DNA from: Desulfuromonadales bacterium
GTDB lineage: Bacteria; Desulfobacterota; Desulfuromonadia; Desulfuromonadales; Geopsychrobacteraceae
DNA length: 64,000 bases
NCBI GenBank assembly: GCA_016931615.1
Contig: JAFGEL010000065.1
Coordinates: forward strand, 1-64,000
Reading direction: 5' to 3'
Shown here: one piece after another, positions 41,751 through 53,196 of the stretch
Numbering within the stretch: position 1 is the first letter of the stretch
Layout of the letters: the number at the start of each line of letters is the position of its first letter
Program-made: the position numbers and the translations under genes
The notes under the pieces: generated by a model
What the model saw: the letters and a program-made list of their open reading frames with translations, nothing else
Told to the model about the DNA's origin: nothing
Database searches by the model: none

Positions 41751-43121
41751 ATGGAAAAAATCCTGATTGTAGATGATGAAGCTTTTATTCGTGAAAATCT
41801 TGAGCGAATTATTGCCGAAGATGGCTACCGACCGCTATCGACTGACGATCCGGAGCACGCTATTCGGATTGTCGCGGAGGAAGACATCAGCCTGGTGCTG
41901 CTTGATCTGAATCTCGGCAGCAGTAGCGGTCTCGATGTGTTACGCTCAATGCGTGAGGTTGATCCTGATATTCTGGTCATCATCATTACCGGTTACGGAA
42001 CGGTAGAAAGTGCTGTTGAAGCATTAAAAATCGGGGCTTACGATTACATCAAAAAGCCTTTCAAGGCTGACGCCATTCACCTGATTGTTAAACTGGCCCT
42101 TGAAGCGCAAAATTTAAGACGCAAAGTTCGGCGCCTGTCAAAAGACAGCGACGGCATCAATATGGTTGGCAACAGCCCGGCGCTGTTACAGATTTTTCGC
42201 CAGATCCGTGAAGTGGCGAAACATGAATCGGCAACTGTTCTGATCACCGGTGACAGTGGTACAGGAAAAGAACTTGTGGCCCAGGCTATCCATAATTTGT
42301 CTCCCCGAAATGAGAAGCCCTTTGTTGAAATCAACTGTGGTTCGTTGCCTTACAATCTCCTTGAATCTGAGTTGTTCGGCCATGAACGGGGCGCTTTTAC
42401 CGATGCAAAAAACCGCAAGATCGGGTTGTTTGAAGAAGCTGACCACGGGACAATTTTTCTCGATGAAATCGGTGAAATGGACTTGAGCCTGCAGGTCAAG
42501 CTGCTGCGCGTTCTGGAGGATCGCAAAATCCGCCGGCTCGGCGGCAATCGTAATATTGACATCAATGTTCGTATCGTCGCAGCGACCAATGCTGAACTGA
42601 AGGAAGCGATTGAGCATAAGGAATTTCGTGAAGATCTCTATTACCGTCTAAACGTTTTTCCCATTCATATCCCCCCGCTCAGAGAACGGCGGGAGGATAT
42701 CCCCATTCTGCTTGAGTATTTCCTGCAACGTTTCAGCAAGGAATTCAACCGCTCGATGAAGGGTTTCAGCCGTGACGCACTCGATCTGATGATGCGCTAT
42801 CATTGGCCGGGAAATGTGCGTGAGTTGCGTAACGTCGTTGAGCGGATCTGTATTATGCACAACGTTGAAAAAATCCAACCGGCTCAGCTCCCCAGAGAGA
42901 TCTGGGGGGAGGCACCCCAGAGTGAAATGCCGTTTAACTGTGAAATTCCCCCCGAAGGGATTGTCCTGGATGATGTTGTCTGCCAGGTCGAAAAAGAACT
43001 GGTTGAAAAAGCGTTTAAGATAACCGGCGGTAATGTTGCGAAGACAGCACGTCTCCTCAATGTGCCCCGTGGAACTCTGCGGTATAAATTGGAAAAGTAT
43101 CAGTTGGGTCCGGATCTTTAG
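41751..43121 (+). CDS. Sigma-54-dependent response regulator (NtrC family)
   Basis: Receiver KILIVDDEAFIRENL; GDSGTGKELVAQAIH; ESELFGHERGAFTDA; C-terminal Fis HTH. Confidence 0.97.
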   Translation: MEKILIVDDEAFIRENLERIIAEDGYRPLSTDDPEHAIRIVAEEDISLVLLDLNLGSSSGLDVLRSMREVDPDILVIIITGYGTVESAVEALKIGAYDYIKKPFKADAIHLIVKLALEAQNLRRKVRRLSKDSDGINMVGNSPALLQIFRQIREVAKHESATVLITGDSGTGKELVAQAIHNLSPRNEKPFVEINCGSLPYNLLESELFGHERGAFTDAKNRKIGLFEEADHGTIFLDEIGEMDLSLQVKLLRVLEDRKIRRLGGNRNIDINVRIVAATNAELKEAIEHKEFREDLYYRLNVFPIHIPPLRERREDIPILLEYFLQRFSKEFNRSMKGFSRDALDLMMRYHWPGNVRELRNVVERICIMHNVEKIQPAQLPREIWGEAPQSEMPFNCEIPPEGIVLDDVVCQVEKELVEKAFKITGGNVAKTARLLNVPRGTLRYKLEKYQLGPDL

Positions 43122-43289
43122 CCATGCGGCAGCAAAGTGTCAGCATGGCTTATTTCCGCCACAATGCGCCATTTTTGAATATTTTTACTCAAGCAATGAA
43201 TGGTTATGCTCTTCCAGGAAACAGCTCAATGCCCGATGTGAAGGGGAAAACACCAGTTTATCAGGCCTGTCGGATTAAAGTCTGAAATT

Positions 43290-43303
43290 GGTACAGGGTT
43301 TGC
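43290..43303 (+). promoter_or_regulatory. Candidate sigma-54 promoter
   Basis: TTGGTACAGGGTTTGCTTT: GG at 43290-43291, N10, GC at 43302-43303. Confidence 0.55.
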
Positions 43304-43314
43304 TTTAGGTTGAA

Positions 43315-43400
43315 CAGAATATACACAGCTCTCTCTCGTCCAACTTGATATTTGGACTTTAGCCCCGTTCCCGCCTCCTCCGGAACGGGGCATTTTTTTT
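43315..43400 (+). ncRNA. Candidate small RNA B (about 86 nt) with anti-Shine-Dalgarno terminator loop
   Basis: Begins 12 nt after the sigma-54 GC; CTCTCTCTC at 43329-43337; hairpin GTCCAA-cttgatat-TTGGAC; terminator GCCCCGTTCC-CGCCTCCTCC-GGAACGGGGC-ATTTTTTTT. Confidence 0.5.
43362..43400 (+). terminator. Strong plus-strand intrinsic terminator with CGCCTCCTCC loop
   Basis: Perfect 10-bp stem followed by A then T8; no T tract on the opposite strand. Confidence 0.95.
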
Positions 43401-43406
43401 ATCTCT

Positions 43407-45251
43407 TTAGATGCCTGTGCCGAGATCCTTGATTTCCCGATCAAACACTTCCCAGACCTTTGTGCTCAGTTCCGCCATAAATGTCGGATCGGCGAGGTTG
43501 GGCAGTTTGATGTGGGGATTGGGGTCTTTGCCGGCTTCTGCGGGCAGGCAGAACTCTTCCTTGGTGTAACCCTGGCGGAATTCCATCGTCATGCCTCGTA
43601 TGAAGGAGCGCCGCACGGCGTCCTTGATCTTTAAGGGGTCCACGTCAAGATTGAAGTCGCTCTTGAGGCAGTCGACAACCATCTGGGTGCCGATGCCTTG
43701 GGTGATGTCAAAGAATTTGCACAGGCCGATCAGGTCAAAACCGACAATATGCAGTTTGTCCTGAGTAATCGCCTGAACCCAGGAATCGATATCGGACTTG
43801 CCTTCGCGGATCAGGGTGCCGTAGGAGCCCATCGACATGTGGCCGCCGGCAATCGCCCAGCAGTAGCCGGGGTTGGTTTCCGGTTGGTAGGCAGGAAGTT
43901 CAAGGCCTTTGACATGGTAGGCGTATTCGGTGTCTCCGGTCTGGTGGGAGAGGCGCATGGAGCCCTGTCCGATCTCGGGATACTGGCCTTCTCCGGCGCC
44001 GATGATCAGGTCACGGATCTTGGCATAATCCCCGAAGGTCGCGCCATTGAGCAGCGGCTGTTCGGGGTGGCGTTCGTTGTAGGACAGCACATAGGCAACC
44101 GTGACGCCGAGGGAGATGGCGTCCATGCCGTAGTTGTCGCACAGCTGGATCAGTCGGCCGCCTTGACCGGCGTCGTGAATGCCGATATTGGTGCTGAGCA
44201 GGTTGAGGGGTTCATAGTCAAACTTGGCGATGAATTCCCCCTTGCTGCCGTCGGGGTTCTTTTCTGAAATATAGTTGTGACAGGTAATTCCGCAGCGGTA
44301 GCAGGCGGCGGATTCGATGTCATAGTCTTTCTCGACATTTTCCCGCAAGAGTTTTTCCGGCAGGTCATTGCCCTGGGGGCGGTAGTTGTTGACCGGTACG
44401 GCATGAAAAGGCTGCATGACATCGTAAGCAGCCCAGGTGCCGCCACCACCACCGCGTTTGATCGGCTGCAGGCGGGCGGAACCGCCGCCTTTGACGACAT
44501 TGATATTGACTTTTTTGACCGCGTCGGTCAGAGGTTTATTCTTGTCGTCACTCTGGGCGACCAGGGCGAGGACATTTTTATATCCCATGATGCTGCCCAT
44601 ACCGCCACGGCCGGCGAAACGCAGTTTGTCTTCTCCCGATTTGAGCTGATTCTCCGTTGATAAGGCGACGGCACCCATGTAGTTATTTTCCCAGTTTTCT
44701 CCGGCCTGGCCGATGGCGGCGAAGTGAGCGTCAGCATACTCTTTCTGCAGAACCATGATTTTGGCGTGGGTGCCCAGTCCAAGTAAATGATCAGCGGGTT
44801 TGAGCTCGATCTGCGGGCCGTTGGGGGTTTCTTTGATCAGCAGATAGACTGGTGCGCTGGAACGCTTTTCGAGGATCAGTTCGTCGAGTCCGGTCCATTT
44901 GAATTTGGCCCCGAACTTGCCGCTGCCGGTCGACCACATGGCGGCAGGCTTGCCGGCCAGGGAGCCTTTGATCGGGCTGTAACTGGAGAAGTAGGTGCGC
45001 AGGCCGGTCATGGCGCTGCTGCCGGTGAGCAGCCCGGTATTGATAATCAGGGGATTGTCTTCACAGTAGGCGCTGGTGATGGTGCGTTGGGCGAGCTGTT
45101 GAAAGGAGCGGCCGAAGCCGCCCAGAACGTCTTCTAGGTTCTGGCAGGGGACCTCTTCGAAGCGCTGCTCGCCGGTTTCCAGATTCAAGGTACAGCGGCG
45201 ATAGAAAATCAGTTCGGGATGAGCAACCGGGTCGGTGGTTTCAAAACGCAT
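43407..45251 (-). CDS. aor: Aldehyde:ferredoxin oxidoreductase family protein (tungsten/molybdenum pterin)
   Basis: RFAGRGGMGSIMGYKNVLALV, CYRCGITCHNYISEKN, DAISLGVTVAYVLS. Confidence 0.93.
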   Translation of the reverse strand: MRFETTDPVAHPELIFYRRCTLNLETGEQRFEEVPCQNLEDVLGGFGRSFQQLAQRTITSAYCEDNPLIINTGLLTGSSAMTGLRTYFSSYSPIKGSLAGKPAAMWSTGSGKFGAKFKWTGLDELILEKRSSAPVYLLIKETPNGPQIELKPADHLLGLGTHAKIMVLQKEYADAHFAAIGQAGENWENNYMGAVALSTENQLKSGEDKLRFAGRGGMGSIMGYKNVLALVAQSDDKNKPLTDAVKKVNINVVKGGGSARLQPIKRGGGGGTWAAYDVMQPFHAVPVNNYRPQGNDLPEKLLRENVEKDYDIESAACYRCGITCHNYISEKNPDGSKGEFIAKFDYEPLNLLSTNIGIHDAGQGGRLIQLCDNYGMDAISLGVTVAYVLSYNERHPEQPLLNGATFGDYAKIRDLIIGAGEGQYPEIGQGSMRLSHQTGDTEYAYHVKGLELPAYQPETNPGYCWAIAGGHMSMGSYGTLIREGKSDIDSWVQAITQDKLHIVGFDLIGLCKFFDITQGIGTQMVVDCLKSDFNLDVDPLKIKDAVRRSFIRGMTMEFRQGYTKEEFCLPAEAGKDPNPHIKLPNLADPTFMAELSTKVWEVFDREIKDLGTGI

Positions 45252-45284
45252 GAATGGTCTCCTTGGAATAACACAGTCTCCAAG

Positions 45285-46893
<1,609 letters not shown>

Positions 46894-47034
46894 TTATCCC
46901 CGAACTATAACTTTGGGGGCTTGTGCCTGCAAGTTTTTTGGGCCAAACCAAAGGTAAAATTTATCGGGGCCATCAGCTGTGAATTTATGTAGAATGAAGT
47001 AAACGCTTCGGGTCTTTTTAAGGGGAGTCAATTG

Positions 47035-47919
47035 ATGACGACAGATAAAAAAAAGATATCTCTCGTGCTGGGAAGCGGTGGGGCAAGAGGGCTCGCTCAT
47101 ATCGGCGTGATCCAGGTGCTGGAAGAAAAGGGTTATGATATCTGTTCTATCTCGGGATCGTCCATGGGTGCTTTGATTGGTGGAATTTACGCGGCCGGTG
47201 AATTGGACACTTATGCCAAATGGGTCTGCGCTCTGGATCGTCTTGATGTCTTGCGGCTGTTGGATTTTTCTTTCAGTTGGTCTTCGTTGTTCAAAGGAGA
47301 AAAAATCATCAACGCCCTCAAGGAATTGATCGGGGACCGTTATATCGAAGATCTGCCGATCTCTTTTACCGCAGTTGCCACAGATCTGGATGAAAGCAAG
47401 GAGGTGTGGTTATCAAAAGGCCCTCTTTTTGATGCCATTCGCGCATCTATAGCTTTTCCGACGATTTTTTCCCCTTTTGAATATCAGGGTAAAACCCTGG
47501 TGGATGGGGGGCTGTTAAATCCGATCCCGATCGCCCCGACATTGCGTGATATGACCGATATGACCATCGCCGTCAGCCTCAGCGGTAAACCGAGAAAGGT
47601 GCCTGAGGTCCCCCCCTGTCCCCCCGATCCCCCTGAAAAGCGTCAGAAATATCATCAGAAAGTTCTCGATTTTATCGATAGCCTGCAGCGCCGCGGAAAC
47701 GCAAGAGATGTCGAAGACGAGGGTTTTTTCGATATTATTTCGAAAAGCCTGGACGCTATGCAGTCGACCATCGCGGGCTTCAAGCTGGCGTCTTATACCC
47801 CTGACCTGACCATCGAAATACCTAAGAACGTATCATCTATTTATGAATTTGAACGGGCCAAAGAATTGATAGAGATCGGCCGCTGCCGCGCTGAAGAAGT
47901 GCTGAAAGAACAGTTATAA
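47035..47919 (+). CDS. Patatin-like phospholipase family protein
   Basis: LVLGSGGARGLAHIGVIQVLEEKGYDI...GSSMGALIGGIYAAG; DGGLLNPIPI. Start taken at 47035 (ATG); 47032 TTG also possible. Confidence 0.93.
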   Translation: MTTDKKKISLVLGSGGARGLAHIGVIQVLEEKGYDICSISGSSMGALIGGIYAAGELDTYAKWVCALDRLDVLRLLDFSFSWSSLFKGEKIINALKELIGDRYIEDLPISFTAVATDLDESKEVWLSKGPLFDAIRASIAFPTIFSPFEYQGKTLVDGGLLNPIPIAPTLRDMTDMTIAVSLSGKPRKVPEVPPCPPDPPEKRQKYHQKVLDFIDSLQRRGNARDVEDEGFFDIISKSLDAMQSTIAGFKLASYTPDLTIEIPKNVSSIYEFERAKELIEIGRCRAEEVLKEQL

Positions 47920-47923
47920 TCCG

Positions 47924-50329
47924 TCACTCTTTGGCGTCTTTTTTATCGGAACTGTTCTGGGCAATGTCTGCAAAGGCCAACAGTTGCTGGTTGACCAGAT
48001 CATTGACCGATCCTTGCGGCCAGGAACCGTTTTCCAGTTTTTCTCCCGCCGGAGTCCCGGTGAGAATTTCAATTCCCTCGTCGATGGTTTTGACGCTCCA
48101 GATCTGGAATTCCTTACGTTCTACAGCGGCAACGATCTCCTTTTTGAGCATCAGGTTTTTGCGATTGGATTCAGGAATGATCACGCCCTGTTCCCCGTTT
48201 AACCCGGTGAGCTTACAGACGGCGTAGAATCCTTCGATTTTTTCATTGACACCCCCGATAGCCTGAATCTGGCCATGCTGATTGACCGAACCGGTCACGG
48301 CTATCCCCTGTTTGATCGGCAGCCCTGAAAGACTGGACAGCAGCCCGTAAAGTTCGGTACTTGATGCGCTGTCGCCTTCAACCCCGGAGTAGGATTGTTC
48401 AAAGCAGATCGATGCCGACAGGGAAAGCTGTTTATCGCGTGCGTAACGCTCTCCAAAGAAGCCGTTCAGAATAAGCACGCCCTTGTCATGGAGAGGGCCG
48501 GACAGCTTGACTTCCCGTTCGATATTAATCACTCCGCCTTTGCCGAGGAACGTTCTCACAGTCAGCCGGGTCGGCATGCCGAAGCTGTAATCTCCCAATT
48601 GCAAGACGGAGAGACCGTTAATCTGGCCGACAGTCTTTCCCTGTGTGTCGATCAGCAGAGTGTTTTCAGCAATCATCTCACGAATACGTTCTTCAAGTTT
48701 GTTGGACCGGTAAATGCGTGATTCCAGAGCCTGTTCAACATGCCGACTACTGACAATGGTACTTTGGTCACGTTCGGCATAATAAGCCGACTCACGGATC
48801 AGATCGGTAATGTCAAAAAAGCTCGATGAAAGATGCCGCTGGTCTTCGATCAGGCGCGCGGAGTACTCGACTGTTCTGGCAACGCCGCTTCGGTCAAAGT
48901 GAAGCAGCTTCTCCTCGCGACATTTTGAACCGATAAACAGGGCATAGAGGTGAATGTTATCCCGAGTGTTTTTCATCATCTGATCGAAATCAACTTTAAC
49001 TTTGAAGTATTTGCGAAAATCGGGGTCAAGTTGATACAGCAGGTAATACAGCGTCGGTGTGCCGATAAGGACAATCTTACAATTCAGGGGGATCGGTTGC
49101 GGTTTAAGGCTGGCGGTAGCGATCAGGCGGTATTGCTCGGTCATATCCTCCAGCCTGATTTCGCGATTACGAATAGCGCGCTTCAAAGCTTCATAGGTAA
49201 ACAGGTTTAACAGGACTTCACGACAATCAAGGATCAGGTAGCCGCCATTAGCTCGGTGCAAGGCTCCAGGTTTTATCATCTGGAAGTTGGTCATGGCGCT
49301 GCCCATGTGGATGATGTGTTCTATGCGCCCGAAGACATTGAAATAGGTCGGGTTGGCTTCGTGAACGACGGGCGCCCCCTCAAGGTCAGCATGATCGATC
49401 AGCAGGTTGACCCGGTAGCGGTCAAAAGAGGGTTCCTGCTGTGCATTACCCAACCCGGCCAGTGTCAATTGTTGGGCCTTCGGCAGCTGGATCTCCTCCA
49501 TCTGGCTGATGATATCTTTTTTACAGCGTTCAAAGTGTTTGATGAGGGCTGGATATTGGGCGTATTTGTTCTCCAATTCGGCAAACAGGTGACCGATCGT
49601 GTATTGCAGGATACTTCTGCCGATTTCGCGGATTTTTTCCCGTTCCTCTTCATCGAGTTGACGAACCTTGCTCAGCACGTCATCAATCCGCTCCTGCAGT
49701 TCCTCGCCTTTTTTTTCAAAATGTTCTTTTTCCTCATCGGTCAGTTTTTCAAACTGTTGTTGTGATAAGGGCTCGTTGTTCTTCAACGGCACCAGGATAA
49801 ACCCGCTGGCCAGTTGTTGCAGGGCAAAATGGTTGATTCTGGCTTCCTGTTCGAGTTGCTGAAAAAGAATTTTTTTTCTGTCCTGATAAATGGTTGCAAT
49901 TTTTTTCTTCTGTTCTTCGTAGTCTTTATTTTTAAAACTTTTTGGGACATCAGCAGACAGGCGCTCAACCAGGTGATCAACATCTTTTTTAAGCTCATGT
50001 CCTGTGCCCGCTGGAAGGTTGATCGCGCGCGGCCCATTCGCTTCCTCAAATCCATGGACATAACACCAGTCATCCGGACGTGGTTTTTTCCGGGCCCGGG
50101 CATCAAGGATTTTTTTGATCGTTGATGACCGACCGCTGCCGGGTTGCCCGAAAATGAACAGGTTAAAGCCGCTGTCTTTTATTCCCAGGCCGAAATTGAT
50201 GGCAGTGATGGCCCGCTCCTGGCCAATGGTTTCCAAAAGAGGGGGCAGGTCTTCGGTTGTTTTAAAGTCAAACCACTGGGGATCACATCTCCAGATCAGA
50301 TCCTCTGGTCGCAGCAGGTTGGTATTCAA
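47924..50329 (-). CDS. Lon-like ATP-dependent protease (LonB-type)
   Basis: FGQPGSGRSSTI; VEGDSASSTELYGLLSSLSGLPIKQGIAVTGSVNQHGQIQAIGGVNEKIEGF catalytic Ser/Lys region. Confidence 0.93.
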   Translation of the reverse strand: MNTNLLRPEDLIWRCDPQWFDFKTTEDLPPLLETIGQERAITAINFGLGIKDSGFNLFIFGQPGSGRSSTIKKILDARARKKPRPDDWCYVHGFEEANGPRAINLPAGTGHELKKDVDHLVERLSADVPKSFKNKDYEEQKKKIATIYQDRKKILFQQLEQEARINHFALQQLASGFILVPLKNNEPLSQQQFEKLTDEEKEHFEKKGEELQERIDDVLSKVRQLDEEEREKIREIGRSILQYTIGHLFAELENKYAQYPALIKHFERCKKDIISQMEEIQLPKAQQLTLAGLGNAQQEPSFDRYRVNLLIDHADLEGAPVVHEANPTYFNVFGRIEHIIHMGSAMTNFQMIKPGALHRANGGYLILDCREVLLNLFTYEALKRAIRNREIRLEDMTEQYRLIATASLKPQPIPLNCKIVLIGTPTLYYLLYQLDPDFRKYFKVKVDFDQMMKNTRDNIHLYALFIGSKCREEKLLHFDRSGVARTVEYSARLIEDQRHLSSSFFDITDLIRESAYYAERDQSTIVSSRHVEQALESRIYRSNKLEERIREMIAENTLLIDTQGKTVGQINGLSVLQLGDYSFGMPTRLTVRTFLGKGGVINIEREVKLSGPLHDKGVLILNGFFGERYARDKQLSLSASICFEQSYSGVEGDSASSTELYGLLSSLSGLPIKQGIAVTGSVNQHGQIQAIGGVNEKIEGFYAVCKLTGLNGEQGVIIPESNRKNLMLKKEIVAAVERKEFQIWSVKTIDEGIEILTGTPAGEKLENGSWPQGSVNDLVNQQLLAFADIAQNSSDKKDAKE

Positions 50330-50555
50330 GGTTGGCCTCCCTCAGCAAAAGTATGGGAGTAAGATGCTGTGGTGCTCTTATTTCAGATTATCATTTTCCG
50401 GGAACATCGCAATCTTTGGACGGGGTCGGGCAGGGGAATTTCGAAGTGCTTTTAGCGCAGGCGGTTCTTACTCTAGAGAGAAAAGATTACGCCGTGTCTG
50501 TTACCGGTGTCGGGGCACAGGTCGATCGCCCGTGCCCCTGTTGAAGAGCCGAGGG

Positions 50556-51518
50556 TCAGACCGATAACTGGTTCGCCAGCCGTGGAAACATCGGGTTGAT
50601 GGGCCTGATGCCGGCACTTGTCACCGTAGCCAGATCGGTGAGGATGATACTGGAGCCCTGGATGCCAACCATTTTTCCGGTATTGTTCAGCATCAGATTC
50701 TCAACGGCAGCCTGGCCGAAGCGGGCACCGAGAAGCCGGTCAAAAACCGTGGGTGAACCACCCCGCTGGTAATGCCCCAGGACAATAACGCGGGTCTCAA
50801 AACCGATCCGGTCTTTGATCTGATTGGCAATATTCTCAGCCTTGCCGGCTCCTTCAGCGACCATGATGATCGAATTGGTGCGCCCCTCCTGATAACGTCT
50901 GCGCAGATCAGAACAGATCTGATCAAGATCATAGGGCTCTTCGGGGATAAGGCTGTATTCAGCGCCGGCGGCAATCGTCGCAACGACAGTCAGATAGCCG
51001 CAATTGCGGCCCATAACTTCAACAACGAAGGCGCGATCATGAGAGGATGCGGTGTCCTTGAGATTGTCGACGGCGCGGATAATGTTATTCAGGGCGGTAT
51101 CAACCCCCAATGAAACGTCCGTGTAGGGAATATCGTTGTCAATAGAACCGGGGATGCCGATAACCGGAACCCCGTGCTGATGAATGGCGTAGGCGCCCTT
51201 TAAAGAACCATCGCCGCCGATGACGACCAGACCTTCAATGCCCAACCCCTTGAGGTTGTCGCTGGCCAGACGTAAACCTTCGTTGGTGCGCATTTCCTTG
51301 CAGCGGGCACTCTGTAGAAACGTCCCCCCGCGCTGCAGCACATTACTCACGGAACGAGTTGACATGGTTTCGTAATGGCGGTCAATCAGGCCTTGAAAGC
51401 CTTTCTGAATGCCGATTACTTCCAATCCTGAAGCCATCCCGGCGCGGACGACGGCCCTTACAGTGGCATTCATTCCTGAGCAATCCCCGCCACTTGTGAG
51501 TACGGCAATACGTTTCAT
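50556..51518 (-). CDS. pfkA: ATP-dependent 6-phosphofructokinase
   Basis: MKRIAVLTSGGDCSGMNATVRAVVR; GIPGSIDNDIPYTDVSLGVDTALN; VMGRNCGYL. Confidence 0.96.
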   Translation of the reverse strand: MKRIAVLTSGGDCSGMNATVRAVVRAGMASGLEVIGIQKGFQGLIDRHYETMSTRSVSNVLQRGGTFLQSARCKEMRTNEGLRLASDNLKGLGIEGLVVIGGDGSLKGAYAIHQHGVPVIGIPGSIDNDIPYTDVSLGVDTALNNIIRAVDNLKDTASSHDRAFVVEVMGRNCGYLTVVATIAAGAEYSLIPEEPYDLDQICSDLRRRYQEGRTNSIIMVAEGAGKAENIANQIKDRIGFETRVIVLGHYQRGGSPTVFDRLLGARFGQAAVENLMLNNTGKMVGIQGSSIILTDLATVTSAGIRPINPMFPRLANQLSV

Positions 51519-51717
51519 GGTCTCTCCTTGAAGCTCCCGTCGAATAAGATTGATCCTGTAAATCAGCAATATATAGGACAAAGTTTAAAAGTAAAGGACT
51601 CATCCGGCGGGTTTGATTCTTGTTGCAGCAAATAAGCCGGCCAAATCTAGATTCTTTGAATCATCCTGAGCTATTATACCAGTTCAATAACATCTTTAGC
51701 CCTTTACGAGGTTCGTT

Positions 51718-53196
51718 ATGATGCGCATATACATTATTTTTGTAAGCGTTTTTATTTTTACGGTGAGTTCGGTGTCAGGGCAGACGCTTGCGGAAAACGT
51801 CAAGGAACATCAACTCGCAAACGGCGCGAGCCTGCTCATGGTCGAGCGTCGTGATTCTCCGACGGTTGCGGCTTATATCAGTTTTCGGGTCGGGGCTGTC
51901 AATGAAACCAGCTCGGAACGCGGGACCGCCCATCTGCTTGAACATATGCTCTTCAAAGGCACCAAGACCCTGGGGACAACCGATTATGCCCAGGAAAAAA
52001 GGCTGATTGACCAGTGTGAAGCGCTCGGCCGGAAAATTGATGAGCTGAAAAACGATCCTCACGCGGATCCTCAGGAACTTCAGCGTCTGCATGCGCGTCT
52101 GGCCGAGATGCAGGAAAAACATCGCAGGTTCGTAGTGAAAGATGAATTTTCGCGTATTTACGCTGAAAACGGGGGTGTGGGTTACAATGCTTTTACCGGT
52201 AAGGATCAAACTACCTATCTGATTAATCTGCCGGCCAACAAGCTTGAACTCTGGGCGGCTATTGAATCGGACCGCCTCCAGAACGCCGTGTTCCGTGAAT
52301 TTTACACGGAACGGGACGTGGTTCGTGAAGAGCGCAGGCGTTCATACGAAACAAATCCGGATGGACTGCTGTATGAGACCCTGCTTGCCACCGCTTATAA
52401 AGTCCATCCTTATCGCGATCCGATAATCGGCTGGGAATCGGACATCGAAAATTTGAGTCCCGATAAGATTCGCAGTTTTTTTTCAAAATATTATACTCCG
52501 GTCAACATGGTGATTACCCTGGTGGGTGATTTCGACAGCACAGAGGCTATCGCTTTGGTGGAAAAATATTTCGGCAGACTCGCTCCCGGGGTGCCGGTAC
52601 CCCGGGTTGTCGATAAAGAACCGCCGCAGAGAAGCGAAAGGCGCGTGGCCATCGATTTTGATGCGGAACCGCGGCTGATGATCGCTTTTCACAAACCGAC
52701 CATGCCTCATCACGACGATTATGTTTTTGATATCATCATGCAGGTTTTGACCGACGGCCGGACTTCAAGGCTGTACCGGTCCCTGGTGGTGGAACAGGAA
52801 CTGGCTTCTGATGTCGGAGTTTTCGGAGCTCCTGGATCACGCTATGACAACCTGATGGTTCTCAGCCTGACCCCGAGACACACTTGCTCCTGTAGTGATG
52901 TCGAACAAGCCGTTTACAAGGAACTTGACCGGCTGAAGACGGAACCTCTCAGTAATTCAGAAATCGACAAGGCGCGCAAACAGATCACAACCTCTATGTT
53001 GCGTGGACTCAAAAATAACAGCGGCCTGGCCAGAACCCTTTCTTCCTATCATGTCCTTGGTGATTGGCGCTACCTGGTCGATTATGAAAAAAAATTAAAA
53101 ACTGTCAGCGCTGAGGACATCATGGCTGTTGCAAAGCGTTATCTCCATGCCGATAACCGCACCGTTGTCTCTCTGAGTAAAGGAGAGCAGGGATGA
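51718..53196 (+). CDS. M16 family metallopeptidase (active subunit-like)
   Basis: HLLEHMLFKGTKT carries HxxEH. Confidence 0.94.
   Translation: MMRIYIIFVSVFIFTVSSVSGQTLAENVKEHQLANGASLLMVERRDSPTVAAYISFRVGAVNETSSERGTAHLLEHMLFKGTKTLGTTDYAQEKRLIDQCEALGRKIDELKNDPHADPQELQRLHARLAEMQEKHRRFVVKDEFSRIYAENGGVGYNAFTGKDQTTYLINLPANKLELWAAIESDRLQNAVFREFYTERDVVREERRRSYETNPDGLLYETLLATAYKVHPYRDPIIGWESDIENLSPDKIRSFFSKYYTPVNMVITLVGDFDSTEAIALVEKYFGRLAPGVPVPRVVDKEPPQRSERRVAIDFDAEPRLMIAFHKPTMPHHDDYVFDIIMQVLTDGRTSRLYRSLVVEQELASDVGVFGAPGSRYDNLMVLSLTPRHTCSCSDVEQAVYKELDRLKTEPLSNSEIDKARKQITTSMLRGLKNNSGLARTLSSYHVLGDWRYLVDYEKKLKTVSAEDIMAVAKRYLHADNRTVVSLSKGEQG

Noticed and set aside
43033-43278. 81-aa plus-strand ORF overlapping the 3' end of the response regulator
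   Set aside because: Out of frame with the regulator, no recognisable domain, and covers the intergenic inverted repeats.
43698-44267. 189-aa plus ORF antisense to aor
   Set aside because: Antisense shadow of a well-supported aldehyde:ferredoxin oxidoreductase gene.
50512-50538. GGGGCAC...GTGCCCC hairpin downstream of pfkA
   Set aside because: No U tract on either strand, so not supported as an intrinsic terminator.
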